Shown here one piece after another: positions 25,411 to 33,926 of a stretch of DNA of 64,000 bases. The DNA is taken from contig NZ_SJJR01000021.1 in the NCBI RefSeq assembly GCF_004331455.1, positions 1 to 64,000 of the forward strand, read 5' to 3'. A program made the position numbers and the translations under genes. The DNA comes from Micromonospora zingiberis (lineage in GTDB: Bacteria; Actinomycetota; Actinomycetes; Mycobacteriales; Micromonosporaceae). The number at the start of each line of letters is the position of its first letter. Position 1 is the stretch's first letter. The notes beneath the pieces were generated by a model. That model was not told the DNA's origin and made no database searches. It worked only from the letters and a program-made list of their open reading frames with translations.

Positions 25411-25497
25411 CGGAGGGTGTGGGATTCGAACCCACGAAGACATCGCTGCCTTACCGGTTTTCAAGACCAGCGCCATCGGCCACTAGGCGAACCCTCC
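25411..25497 (-). tRNA. tRNA-Ser (anticodon UGA)
   Basis: The minus strand gives an 87-nt class II tRNA with acceptor GGAGGGT/ACCCTCC. The anticodon stem CTGGT/ACCGG encloses loop CTTGAAA (anticodon TGA). There is a long variable arm and a T-arm GTGGGTTCGAATCCCAC. CCA is not encoded. It lies just downstream of the decayed lipoprotein gene, on the opposite strand. Confidence 0.96.
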
Positions 25498-25664
25498 CAG
25501 ACCGCGCGCCGCGCGGTCGTGCCTAGTTTGCCACGTCGGGTGGAGCGCCGAACGGCCGGAGCTACCCGTTCCGCCATGATCACTCACCCTGCGTGGCGTG
25601 CGGCCCCGGCGGGCGGGTGGTCGGCGTCAGGTGCAGTGCGGGACGCATCGGGTATGACTGGCAC

Positions 25665-26642
25665 ATGCGCGCGATCATCGTCACCGAGCCTGGCGGACCC
25701 GAGGTGTTGAGCTGGAGCGAGGTGCCCGACCCGCAGCCGGGGCCGGGTGAGGTGCTGGTCGACGTACGGGCCACTGCCGTGAACCGGGCCGACCTGCTGC
25801 AACGGCAGGGGCACTACCCGGCGCCGCCGGGTGCGCCGGAGTATCTCGGGTTGGAGTGCTCGGGCGTGATCACCGAGGTCGGCTCGGGGGTGCGCGACTG
25901 GGCGGTGGGGCAGCAGGTCTGTGCGCTGCTGGCCGGTGGCGGGTACGCCGAGCGGGTGGCGGTGCCGGTGGGGCAGCTGCTGCCCGTACCGGAGGGGGTT
26001 GATCTGGTGGATGCTGCCGCGTTGCCCGAGGTGGCGTCCACGGTCTGGTCCAATGTGGTGCAGGTGGCCCGGTTGGCAGCGGGCGAGACGCTGCTGGTGC
26101 ACGGCGGCGGCAGTGGGATCGGCACCTTCGCGATCCAGCTTGGCATCGCGTTGGGCGCGAGCGTGGTGGCGACCGCCCGGGGGGCCAAGCACGATCGGTT
26201 GCGGGCGCTGGGCCCGGTCCACCTGGTCGACTACCGGGAGCAGGACTTCGTCGCGGAGGTCCGCAAGGTCACCGCTGGTGGGGGTGCGGACGTCATCCTC
26301 GACATCATGGGTGCGTCGTACCTGGGCCGCAATGTCGCCGCCCTGGCGGTCGACGGGCGGCTGGTGACGATCGGCATGCAGGGCGGGCGCAAGGGTGAGC
26401 TGGACCTCGGTGCGCTGCTGGCCAAGCGTGGCACCCTGGCCGCCACGGCGCTGCGGTCCCGCCCGCCGGAGCAGAAGGCCGCGATCGTCAGCGGGGTACG
26501 CGACCAGGTGTGGCCGCTGATCGAGGCGGGTCGGGTGCGGCCGGTTGTCGACCGGCGGCTGCCGATCAGCGAGGCGGCGCAGGCGCACCGCCTGGTCGAG
26601 TCGAACGAACACGTCGGCAAGGTGCTGCTGACCGTCGGGTGA
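25665..26642 (+). CDS. NAD(P)H quinone oxidoreductase, PIG3-type medium-chain dehydrogenase
   Basis: This 325-residue protein belongs to the zinc-independent quinone oxidoreductase branch of the MDR superfamily. It begins MRAIIVTEPGGPEVLSW and has ATAVNRADLLQRQGHYPAPPGAPEYLGLECSG, a hallmark of the TP53I3/PIG3 group. Next come GGGYAERVAVP and the NADPH-binding HGGGSGIGTFAIQLG, and later GGADVILDIMGASYLGRN. It reduces quinones or reactive carbonyls with NADPH in the cytoplasm. ATG at 25,665 was chosen by homology of the N-terminus. It ends 20 bp from the stop of soxR on the other strand, so a redox-stress context is plausible. Confidence 0.92.
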   Translation: MRAIIVTEPGGPEVLSWSEVPDPQPGPGEVLVDVRATAVNRADLLQRQGHYPAPPGAPEYLGLECSGVITEVGSGVRDWAVGQQVCALLAGGGYAERVAVPVGQLLPVPEGVDLVDAAALPEVASTVWSNVVQVARLAAGETLLVHGGGSGIGTFAIQLGIALGASVVATARGAKHDRLRALGPVHLVDYREQDFVAEVRKVTAGGGADVILDIMGASYLGRNVAALAVDGRLVTIGMQGGRKGELDLGALLAKRGTLAATALRSRPPEQKAAIVSGVRDQVWPLIEAGRVRPVVDRRLPISEAAQAHRLVESNEHVGKVLLTVG

Positions 26643-26661
26643 GCCTGGCGCGGGCCGAGTC

Positions 26662-27099
26662 TCAGCGGGGCAGGGTCAGCCGGGCGCCCGGTCCTTCGCC
26701 GGCGAGTTCGTCGTCCGGGTTGTTGAGCGCGCAGCGCCGCAGCGACAGGCAGCCGCAGCCGATGCAGCCGTCGAGGTCGTCGCGGAGCTGGCTCAGCAGT
26801 CTGATCTTCTCGTCCAGCCGGTTGCGCCAGGTGGTCGAGAGTCGCGCCCAGTCGTCGGCGGTGGGCGTACGCGAGGCGGGCAGCGAGTCCAGCGCGGATC
26901 TGATCTCCTCCAGCGAGATGCCGACCTGCTGGGAGATCCGGATGAAGGCCACCCGACGCAGCGCGCTGCGGTGGTACCGGCGCTGGTTGCCGCCGGTCCG
27001 GTCGGCGTGGATCAGCCCCAACCGTTCGTAGTAGCGCAGCGCGGACTGGGCCACCCCGCTGCGGGCGGCGAGTTGACCGATGGTGAGTGATTCCTGCAT
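26662..27099 (-). CDS. soxR: Redox-sensing MerR-type regulator SoxR
   Basis: This 145-residue protein is a MerR-family regulator: the HTH is LTIGQLAARSGVAQSALRYYERLGLI, followed by a dimerisation helix and the 2Fe-2S motif CIGCGCLSLRRC (C-x2-C-x-C-x5-C) that defines SoxR. Actinobacterial SoxR senses redox-active compounds and turns on a few reductase genes. ATG at 27,099 is preferred over the GTG one codon earlier. The gene is divergent from the split transketolase genes, with a GTTGAA-N6-TTCAAC dyad between, and convergent with an NADPH quinone oxidoreductase gene. These two neighbours are its likeliest targets; this is inference. Confidence 0.95.
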   Translation of the reverse strand: MQESLTIGQLAARSGVAQSALRYYERLGLIHADRTGGNQRRYHRSALRRVAFIRISQQVGISLEEIRSALDSLPASRTPTADDWARLSTTWRNRLDEKIRLLSQLRDDLDGCIGCGCLSLRRCALNNPDDELAGEGPGARLTLPR

Positions 27100-27113
27100 C
27101 ACATTCGCCTTGT

Positions 27114-27131
27114 GTTGAACCTCGCTTCAAC
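27114..27131. promoter_or_regulatory. Candidate SoxR operator
   Basis: GTTGAA-CCTCGC-TTCAAC is an 18-bp perfect dyad between soxR (start 27,099) and the transketolase genes (start 27,147). Regulators of the MerR family bind dyads within the promoter spacer, so this is the natural place for self-control and control of the divergent operon. Confidence 0.5.
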
Positions 27132-27146
27132 TTGCAGGCTAGCCGC

Positions 27147-27875
27147 ATGACCTCACTCGCCACCATCGCCACCCGGGTCGCCGAGGCGGCCGCGCCCCTC
27201 GACGGCCGGCATCCGGTCACCCCGCTGTTGGAGCGGGTCCGCGCCGGCCGGGAATTCGGCCCGAACGTGTACTCGACCCTCGACGTGCTCTGGGTGCTCT
27301 ACGACCGCGTCCTGCGGATCACTCCGGCGACCGTCGACGACCCCGAACGGGATCGGTTCCTGCTCTCCAAGGGGCATGCGGTCGCCGGCTACTACGCGGT
27401 GCTGGCCGCGAAGGGTTTCGTCCCGCCCGACTGGCTGGACGACCAGGGCGGGCCGGAGAGCCGGCTCGGCGACCATCCGGATCGGACCCTGGTGCCCGGG
27501 GTGGAGATCGGTTCGGGTTCGCTCGGGCACGGGCTCGGCCTGGCCGTCGGCACCGCGCTCGGGCTGCGTGCCCAGGGCCTGCTCGACCCCCGGGTGTACG
27601 TGCTGGTCGGCGACGCCGAACTGGACGAAGGCTCGAACCACGAGGCGATCGCGTACGCGGGCGCCGCCGGCCTGGCGAACCTGACCGCGATCGTGGTGGA
27701 CAACTCCTCCGCCACGCACGGCTGGTCTGGTGGGGTGGCCACCCGCTTCACGGTCAACGGGTGGACCGCCGCCACTGTCGACGGCCGGGACCCCGACGCC
27801 CTGCACACCGCCCTGACCGGGCAGCACGGCCACCGGCCACACGTCGTCGTCGCAGTCGTGGACAACCAAGCATGA
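27147..27875 (+). CDS. Transketolase, N-terminal (thiamine-diphosphate binding) subunit
   Basis: This 242-residue protein is the first half of a split transketolase. It has FLLSKGHAVAGYYAVLAAKGF, a GSGSLGHGLGLAVGTALG stretch, and the diphosphate-binding GDAELDEGSNHEAIAYAG followed by LTAIVVDNSS. Split transketolases work in non-oxidative pentose metabolism or in synthesis of aminosugar-like precursors. ATG at 27,147 starts MTSLATIATRV. The C-terminal subunit gene overlaps its stop (ATGA), so the two should be made in equal amounts. The gene is divergent from soxR. At about 240 residues it is a little shorter than usual for this subunit. Confidence 0.92.
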   Translation: MTSLATIATRVAEAAAPLDGRHPVTPLLERVRAGREFGPNVYSTLDVLWVLYDRVLRITPATVDDPERDRFLLSKGHAVAGYYAVLAAKGFVPPDWLDDQGGPESRLGDHPDRTLVPGVEIGSGSLGHGLGLAVGTALGLRAQGLLDPRVYVLVGDAELDEGSNHEAIAYAGAAGLANLTAIVVDNSSATHGWSGGVATRFTVNGWTAATVDGRDPDALHTALTGQHGHRPHVVVAVVDNQA

Positions 27876-28801
27876 GCGAGCGAAGCGTGGAAGAGGACCT
27901 GGGCATGCGGGAAAGCTTTATCGACACCACCACCGATCTGCTGGCCGAGGATCCGCGTACCGCGCTGGTGCTCGCCGACATCTCCGCCGCCTCGTTCGCC
28001 CCGGCCGCGGCACGGCATCCGGACCGGGTGCTCAACGTCGGCATCCGGGAGCAGTTGATGCTGGGGGTGGCCGGCGGGCTGGCGCTGACCGGGTTACGCC
28101 CCATCGTGCACAGTTACGCGCCGTTCCTGGTGGAGCGGGCGTACGAGCAGATCAAGCTCGACCTCGACCACCAGGCGGCGAGCGCGGTGCTGGTCAGCGT
28201 CGGCGCCTCGTTCGACCGGGCGGCGGCCGGGCGGACCCATCTGAGCCCGGCCGATGTCGCGTTGCTCGACACCCTGTCCGGCTGGACCGTGCACGTTCCG
28301 GGGCACCCGGCCGAGGTGCCCGGACTGCTGCGCGCGACGGTGGCCGCCGAGACTTCGGCGTACCTGCGGCTGTCGGCGCTGAGCAACGACCACCCGTACG
28401 CCGGTGCCGGGGACTTGGTGGTGGTGCGGGACGCGGGTCCCGGCGCGGCCCTGCTGGTCGCGGTCGGCCCGGTGCTGGACGCGGCGCTGGCCGCCGCCAC
28501 CGGGCTGCCGGTGACGGTGGCCTACACCCACCGGCCGCGTCCGTTCGACGTCGCCGGGCTGCGTGCCCTCGCCGGCACGGAGGTGATCCTGGTCGAGCCC
28601 TACCTGGCGGGGACCTCCGCCCGCCTGCTCTCGGCGGCACTGGCGGACCGGCCACACCGGCTACTCACGCTCGGCGTGGGGCGGGAGGAACTGCGCCGCT
28701 ACGGTGCGGCCGAGGACCATCTCCGCTGGCACGGCCTGGATCCGGCCGGGTTGCGTCAGGCGGTGGCCAGGTTCCTCACTCCGGCCACGGCCGCCGTCTA
28801 G
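27872..28801 (+). CDS. Transketolase, C-terminal (pyrimidine-binding plus C-domain) subunit
   Basis: This 309-residue partner of the preceding gene carries the pyrimidine-binding half (VLADISAASFAPAAARHPDRVLNVGIREQLMLGVAGGLALTG, where the Glu of GIREQ activates thiamine diphosphate). Next is the phase YAPFLVERAYEQIKLDLDHQ, and then the C-terminal domain of about 110 residues. The start ATG overlaps the stop of the first subunit (ATGA at 27,872); a second ATG at 27,905 (MRESFIDTT) is the alternative and also has a GAGGA before it. Its stop TAG overlaps, in the palindrome CTAG, the stop of the convergent glycosyltransferase gene. Confidence 0.92.
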   Translation: MSERSVEEDLGMRESFIDTTTDLLAEDPRTALVLADISAASFAPAAARHPDRVLNVGIREQLMLGVAGGLALTGLRPIVHSYAPFLVERAYEQIKLDLDHQAASAVLVSVGASFDRAAAGRTHLSPADVALLDTLSGWTVHVPGHPAEVPGLLRATVAAETSAYLRLSALSNDHPYAGAGDLVVVRDAGPGAALLVAVGPVLDAALAAATGLPVTVAYTHRPRPFDVAGLRALAGTEVILVEPYLAGTSARLLSAALADRPHRLLTLGVGREELRRYGAAEDHLRWHGLDPAGLRQAVARFLTPATAAV

Positions 28802-29517
28802 GACCGGGTGTCGTCGGCGGGGCGGCGACGGGTGCGCTCGCGACCGAGGATCCAGAGCGCCTCGACCCCGTCCCGCCAGGTGATCTTCTTGCCTTCCTCA
28901 CGGCCCCGGGCCCGGTAGCTGATCGGCACCTCGTACGGCCGGATCCGGCGGCGCAGCAGCTTGCCGGTCACCTCGGCCTCCATGCCGAAGCCACGGGAGC
29001 GGACGTCCAGCGAGCGGTAGAGCGCGACCGGCATCAGCTTGAAGCAGGTTTCCAGGTCGCCGATGTAGGAGTTGAACAGCACATTGGCCGCCATGGTGAC
29101 GCCCTTGTTGCCCATCACGTACCAGAAGCTGTAGGCGCTGTGGCTGCCGAAGGTGCGGTTGCCGTAGACGACCGTGGCCCGGCCGTCGAGCACCGGGGCG
29201 AGCAGCCGGGGGATGTCCTGCGGGTCGTACTCCAGGTCGGCGTCGAGGATGACCATGTATTCACCCTCGGCGTTGGCGACCGCCGTACGGATGGCCGCAC
29301 CCTTGCCTGCGTTGCGTTGATGGGTGATCACACGCAGTCGCGCATCGTCGGCCCGCCCGAGGACCTCTCCGGTGCCGTCGCGGCTGCCGTCATCGACCAC
29401 CAGGAGTTCGATCTCGCACGGATACTCCACGGCCAACGCCTGCTTCAGGGCGTCCGCGATGCGTTCTTCCTCGTTGTATACCGGCATGAGGATCGACAGC
29501 TTCACGGGAATCTCCAC
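28798..29517 (-). CDS. GT2-family glycosyltransferase, polyprenyl-phosphate hexose synthase-like
   Basis: This 239-residue cytoplasmic enzyme has the GT-A fold: LSILMPVYNEEERIADAL, LLVVDDGSRDGTGEVL, NAGKGAAIRTAVANA and the DxD-like ILDADLEYDPQDIP. It resembles dolichyl/polyprenyl-phosphate mannose or glucose synthases, which put one sugar on polyprenyl phosphate for use outside the membrane. There are no C-terminal membrane helices. The next gene, divergent, codes for a GT-C type membrane protein which could use the product. Its stop overlaps the stop of the transketolase gene by four bases. Sugar specificity is not visible. Confidence 0.9.
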   Translation of the reverse strand: MEIPVKLSILMPVYNEEERIADALKQALAVEYPCEIELLVVDDGSRDGTGEVLGRADDARLRVITHQRNAGKGAAIRTAVANAEGEYMVILDADLEYDPQDIPRLLAPVLDGRATVVYGNRTFGSHSAYSFWYVMGNKGVTMAANVLFNSYIGDLETCFKLMPVALYRSLDVRSRGFGMEAEVTGKLLRRRIRPYEVPISYRARGREEGKKITWRDGVEALWILGRERTRRRPADDTRS

Positions 29518-29629
29518 GAGGGCGGCAGTGTGTCGGCCATAGCCTAGCCTGGCAGCTCAGCACTGTGGTGGCGACTACCGATGGAGATCGGGGATCGGGC
29601 GCCCAGGCTGATGGTGTTTACTTCCGGCC

Positions 29630-31855
29630 ATGTCGGCCGCCGGCTTTCCGCTCATTCTGGCCCCTGTCGCCGCCATCGTCCTGCTCACCACGGCGTTACG
29701 GCCACAGGCCCGGGACACCGTCGCTCCTCGACGGCTCGCGGTAGTCCGGGCGGCCCTGGCCACCGGCGCGTTCGCGGTGCTGGCCGTCGAGGTGCTGGGC
29801 GCGCTGCGACTACTGACGGTGCCCGCGTTCGCCGTGGCGTGGCTACTCTTCGTGGCGGTTTGTGCGGTGGCGGCCGGGTGGCGCCGCCGTCTCGACCGGG
29901 CACAGCCGACGTCGGACGCGGCAAGGGTGGCGTCCCTTCCGGACTCCGCCGGCCGACCCGCTGCCCCACCGCCGCCCGCCCTGGTCGGGGCGGCGTCGGG
30001 CGCGCCGGTAGCCGCACCGGCCACCGGGTTGCGGCCCGCCGATCCGAACCCGCCGGCACCGACCGGCGGCGCGCAGCCGGCACCGGAAGCAGCCGGCTGG
30101 TGGGCGGCGGTCACCGGATTCTGGCGTACGGCGGGTCGGGGCGAGCGGCTGCTCGCCGGCACGATCGGCGGGCTGGTCCTGGTCGAACTGCTGATCGCGC
30201 TGCTGGCCGCACCGAACAACTTCGACTCGCAGACGTACCACCTGCCGAAGGTGGAACGCTGGGTGGCGCAGGGTGATCTGTCCTTCTGGGCCACCGCGAT
30301 CCACCGGCAGGTGACCATTCCACCGGGTGCCGAGTACCTGCTGCTGCACCTGCGGTTGTTCACCGGCTCGGACGCGCTGTACCACCTGGTCCAGTGGGCC
30401 GCCGGGCTGGGTTGCCTGCTGGCGGTGGCCCGGCTGACCGCCCAGTTGGGCGGCGGACGACGGGCCCAACTGCTGACCGCGTTCGTGCTGGCCACCACGC
30501 CGATGGTGACGCTTCAGGCCACCAGCACCCAGACCGATCTGGTCTGCGCGGCCTGGGTGGTCTGCGCGGCCACCGTCGCCCTGGACGGGTTGCGGCGCCG
30601 GGCCGGGCTGGGCGACCTGCTCGCCCTGGGTGCGGCCACCGGGCTGACCGCGGTGACCAAGACCAGTGGGCTGCTCGCGGTGGGGCCGCTGCTGGTGCTC
30701 TGGGGGTTGGGCCAGTTGCGCCTGGCGTACCTCGCCCGGCCAGCCGGACGACGGATCCCGGCCGGCGGCCTCGCCCGTACGGTCGGCGCGTCCGTGCTGA
30801 TCCTGGTCGTCGCCGGCACCGTGGTCGGCCCCTTCCTGGGTCGGGTGTACGCCGAGTTCGGTCATCCACTCGGGCCGGATCGGCTCCGCGAGTCGGTGCC
30901 GATGGAACGGCACGATCCGCCGTCGGTGCTGGTGAACGCGCTTCGCATCGGGCACACCGCGCTGGACACCCCGCTCGCTCCGCTGCGCCACGTCACCGCC
31001 GAGGCGATCATCGGGGTGGCCGGACTGCTCGGGGTCGATCCGCAGGACCGCGCCATCACCTTCGGAAGGGAGAGCTTTCCGGAGCCGTCCTGGTATCCGG
31101 ACGAGGACCGGGTGGCCTTCCCGCTGGCCGGGGTGCTGGCACTGCTCGCCGTCGTGGCGGCGGTACGCCGGCCGGGCCGGATCAGCGCCGAGTCCGCCGG
31201 GGCGTTGCGGGCGTACAGCCTGGCGGTCGTCACGGCGGTACTGCTGCACACGGCGATGATCAAATGGCAGCCCTGGGGAAACCGGCTGCTGCTCTACGCG
31301 GTGGTGGTGGCGGTGCCGCTGGCCGGGCTCTGGCTGGACGCGCTGCTTCGCCGGTCGGCTTCGGCGCGGCTCACCAGCCCGGCCGGGGGTGGACGCCGGC
31401 CGATCGCCGCGTCCCTCGTGGTGGCAGTGTTGGCCACCTGTGCGCTGGCCGGCGTCTTGGCGGTGTCGTACGGCTTCCCCCGCCGGCTGGTCGGCGCTGG
31501 CTCGGTCTTCACCACCGCCGAGTGGGATCTGCGTTTCCTGCGGCGTCCGCAGTGGGCGGAGGAGTACCGGTGGGCGGCCGACGCGGTACGGGCCGCCGAC
31601 GCGCGCCGGATCGGCCTGTCACAGCGCAACGACGACTGGGAGTATCCCTGGTGGCTGCTGCTGCGTGACGAGGCCGGCCGGCCACCTGAGCTGGTCGCGC
31701 TCCAGTCGGTGTTGGACGACCGCCCGGCGGCCGACCCGGCGTCGGTGGACGCGATCGTCTGCGTCGGCAGCCGTACCCTCTGCGCGGATCTGGTGCCGGA
31801 CGGCTGGCAGTTCGAGTTCCGCAGTTACGTCGGCTACGCCCTGCCCGACCGTTGA
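29630..31855 (+). CDS. GT-C-type membrane glycosyltransferase (ArnT/PMT-like)
   Basis: This 741-residue protein has two N-terminal helices, then a Pro/Ala-rich linker of about 70 residues (100-165). A large membrane domain of about ten helices follows. After the helix LVLVELLIALLAAPNNFDSQTYHLPKVERW the loop carries Asp and His-Lys-Glu at the place of the GT-C catalytic acid. WATAIHRQVTIPPGAEYLLLHL follows. The C-terminal soluble part (from AEEYRWAADAVRAADARRIGL) is extracytoplasmic by topology. It would move a sugar from polyprenyl phosphate to a wall glycan, lipid or protein. ATG at 29,630 is 112 bp from the divergent GT2 gene. Family fit is good; the substrate is unknown. Confidence 0.8.
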   Translation: MSAAGFPLILAPVAAIVLLTTALRPQARDTVAPRRLAVVRAALATGAFAVLAVEVLGALRLLTVPAFAVAWLLFVAVCAVAAGWRRRLDRAQPTSDAARVASLPDSAGRPAAPPPPALVGAASGAPVAAPATGLRPADPNPPAPTGGAQPAPEAAGWWAAVTGFWRTAGRGERLLAGTIGGLVLVELLIALLAAPNNFDSQTYHLPKVERWVAQGDLSFWATAIHRQVTIPPGAEYLLLHLRLFTGSDALYHLVQWAAGLGCLLAVARLTAQLGGGRRAQLLTAFVLATTPMVTLQATSTQTDLVCAAWVVCAATVALDGLRRRAGLGDLLALGAATGLTAVTKTSGLLAVGPLLVLWGLGQLRLAYLARPAGRRIPAGGLARTVGASVLILVVAGTVVGPFLGRVYAEFGHPLGPDRLRESVPMERHDPPSVLVNALRIGHTALDTPLAPLRHVTAEAIIGVAGLLGVDPQDRAITFGRESFPEPSWYPDEDRVAFPLAGVLALLAVVAAVRRPGRISAESAGALRAYSLAVVTAVLLHTAMIKWQPWGNRLLLYAVVVAVPLAGLWLDALLRRSASARLTSPAGGGRRPIAASLVVAVLATCALAGVLAVSYGFPRRLVGAGSVFTTAEWDLRFLRRPQWAEEYRWAADAVRAADARRIGLSQRNDDWEYPWWLLLRDEAGRPPELVALQSVLDDRPAADPASVDAIVCVGSRTLCADLVPDGWQFEFRSYVGYALPDR

Positions 31856-31879
31856 GCACCGGCCCTGCGGAGACCGCCC

Positions 31880-32473
31880 TCAGTTCTGTGTGAAGGGGAC
31901 GACGATCAGGCGGGCGGTGGGGCTGTCGCCGGTCTTGGCGCCGGCCACACCGAGGGTGGTGCCGACCTTGATGTCGGTGGGCTGGATCGTCTTGCGCCGC
32001 TCGATCACCCGCAGGTCGGCGGCGAGGGTCCAGGTCTGCGTGAATCCGTCGGTCGACCTGATGGTGATCTTGTCACCCTCGACGGCGGTCACCTCACCGC
32101 GTTGTACGGCGATCGTCTTCGTACCGCCGTCGCGGGTCTGGACGACGGCCTCGCCGTGCAGGGTGTCGCGGCGCAGCAGCACCCGGGCCGCCCGACGCTT
32201 GCGCCACTCCTCGGCCCGCTCCTCGCGGGTCCTGCCGGGGGTCGCGGACGGCTCGGTCGACGGTTCGGAGGCGGCCGGCTCAGGGTCCAGCTCGGCGGGG
32301 TCGAAGCCGAGCGCGGCGAGGGCCTGACCTTCCGCTCCCATCGCCGCGACCACGTCGAAGGCGGCCTGCGCGGCGGTGTCCGGGCCGGTACGGTTCACCC
32401 CGCAGCCGGTGGCGCCCAACGTGATCGCCACCAGCAGTGCACCGGTGGCGGTGACGGATCTCCTGCGTGCCAT
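31880..32473 (-). CDS. Lipoprotein with a C-terminal beta-rich domain
   Basis: This 197-residue protein starts at ATG 32,473 (GAGGA 6 nt upstream; an in-frame ATG at 32,488 lacks this). It has a lipoprotein signal (SVTATGALLVAITLGATGC, lipobox ATGC). A Glu/Pro-rich linker and a basic segment (TREERAEEWRKRRAAR) follow. The last 90 residues form a small beta domain (GTKTIAVQRGEVTAVEGDKITIRSTDGFTQTWTL) like the DUF5666-type domains that repeat V.G.V..V.G..I.V. It is transcribed with, but 40 bp after, the histidine kinase gene on the same strand, so it may belong to the same regulon or operon. Confidence 0.8.
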   Translation of the reverse strand: MARRRSVTATGALLVAITLGATGCGVNRTGPDTAAQAAFDVVAAMGAEGQALAALGFDPAELDPEPAASEPSTEPSATPGRTREERAEEWRKRRAARVLLRRDTLHGEAVVQTRDGGTKTIAVQRGEVTAVEGDKITIRSTDGFTQTWTLAADLRVIERRKTIQPTDIKVGTTLGVAGAKTGDSPTARLIVVPFTQN

Positions 32474-32528
32474 GTCTCGTCCTCTCATCGGTGATGCCCC
32501 AGCCTCACCGACCCGGATGAGACAGCCG

Positions 32529-33926
32529 TCAGGACGATGTTCGGGGCAGGTAAGGAACCGGCGGCAGGTGGACGGTGAAGGCCGCGCCGCCCTCGGGGGC
32601 GTGGCTGGCGGCGATCTGCCCGCCCAGCCGGCGGACCAGACCGGCGGCGAGGGCCAGTCCCAGCCCGCTGCCGACCTTGCGTAGCCCCCGGTACCGCTGG
32701 TGCAGCGCGCCGCGTTCGAAGGCGACCGCCAGGTCCTCGTCGGTCAGCCCGGGGCCGCCGTCGCGAATCTCGATCACCGCGCCGGCCGCCGGGTCCGGCC
32801 CGGACGGGCGAACCGCGAGCACCACCGGCGCGCCCGGCGGTACGACCCGCAGCGCGTTCTCCAACAACCCGTCGACCACCTGCCGGATCCGCCCCGGATC
32901 GGTGTACGCGGGCACCGGCTGCGCGGCCGTCTCCAAGCTGAAGCGGACACCGACGGCAGCGCAGCGATCGGCCCAGGTACGGCCCGCGTCGGCGGCCAAC
33001 CGGGCCAGGTCGACCGGCGCCGGTTCGAGCGGGAAGTCGACCGCCTCCAGGCGGGCCAACGCCAGCAGATCGGCGACCAGCCGGTCCAGGTGCGCCGCCT
33101 CGGCCAGCATGGTCGCCCCGGTCTCGGCCGCCGACTCGGGCGCGATCACGCCGTCGGCCAGCGCCTCGGCATAGCCCCGGATCGCGGTCAGCGGGGTCCG
33201 CAACTCGTGCGAGACGGAGAGCAGGAACTCCCGCTGTCGCCCCTCGCTGGTAGCCAGGGCGGTGGCCAGTTCGTTGAGCGCGTACGCCAGATCCGCCACC
33301 TCGGCGGGTGGTTCGACGGGCAGCCGTACCGACCGGTCCCCGGCGCGCAGCCGGGTGGCGGCGTTGGCCGCCCGCCGAATCGGCCCGGCCAGCCGGCGGG
33401 CGAGCAACCCCCCGGCGAGCGCTCCGGCGGCGAGGCCGGCCAGCAGCGGCAACCAGAGCCCGCGCAGCACCTGCCGCCAGACGCCCGCGCCGGCCGACCT
33501 GGTCAGCACCACGCCGTCGCCGCCGGGCAGCGCCCGTCCCTCGACCAGGGCCCGCTGCCCGGCGATCAGCCGCCGGCCGGAGACGTCCCCGCCGCCGGCC
33601 ACCCGGTTCACCAGCTGCGGTGGCAGGCCGGGCCGGTCGGCGGCGCCGCCGGAGATGACGTAGACCGTGATGCCCTGGGCGACGAACTGCCGCACCAGCC
33701 GCTCACCGGCCAGGTCCCGAACCCGGCCCGGACGGGCCCGCAACAGGTCGGCGGCGAGTTGCGCCTGCGCGGCCAGCGCCTGCTGGTCGCGCCGCTCGGC
33801 GGCACGGACCGCCACCGGCACCGCGACCAACGCGGTGACCAGCACCGACACCAGGGCCACCGCGCAGGTGACCAGCACCGCGCGGGCGGTCAGCGTACGA
33901 CCGGGCGGGTCAGGCGTCGGCGGCAT
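32529..33926 (-). CDS. Sensor histidine kinase (HAMP-HisKA-HATPase)
   Basis: This 465-residue membrane kinase has an N-terminal helix (LVTCAVALVSVLVTALVAVPV) and an extracytoplasmic part of about 110 residues. The second helix is LRGLWLPLLAGLAAGALAGGLLA, and the HAMP domain follows (LARRLAGPIRRAANAATRLRAGD). The HisKA H-box reads SVSHELRTPLTAIRGYAEAL and the ATPase has QVVDGLLENALRVV, IRDGGPGL and GSGLGLALAAGLV. It pairs with the OmpR-type regulator gene just upstream. The ATG at 33,926 and GTG at 33,938 both lie within the end of that gene, so translation is coupled. The signal is unknown. Confidence 0.93.
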   Translation of the reverse strand: MPPTPDPPGRTLTARAVLVTCAVALVSVLVTALVAVPVAVRAAERRDQQALAAQAQLAADLLRARPGRVRDLAGERLVRQFVAQGITVYVISGGAADRPGLPPQLVNRVAGGGDVSGRRLIAGQRALVEGRALPGGDGVVLTRSAGAGVWRQVLRGLWLPLLAGLAAGALAGGLLARRLAGPIRRAANAATRLRAGDRSVRLPVEPPAEVADLAYALNELATALATSEGRQREFLLSVSHELRTPLTAIRGYAEALADGVIAPESAAETGATMLAEAAHLDRLVADLLALARLEAVDFPLEPAPVDLARLAADAGRTWADRCAAVGVRFSLETAAQPVPAYTDPGRIRQVVDGLLENALRVVPPGAPVVLAVRPSGPDPAAGAVIEIRDGGPGLTDEDLAVAFERGALHQRYRGLRKVGSGLGLALAAGLVRRLGGQIAASHAPEGGAAFTVHLPPVPYLPRTSS

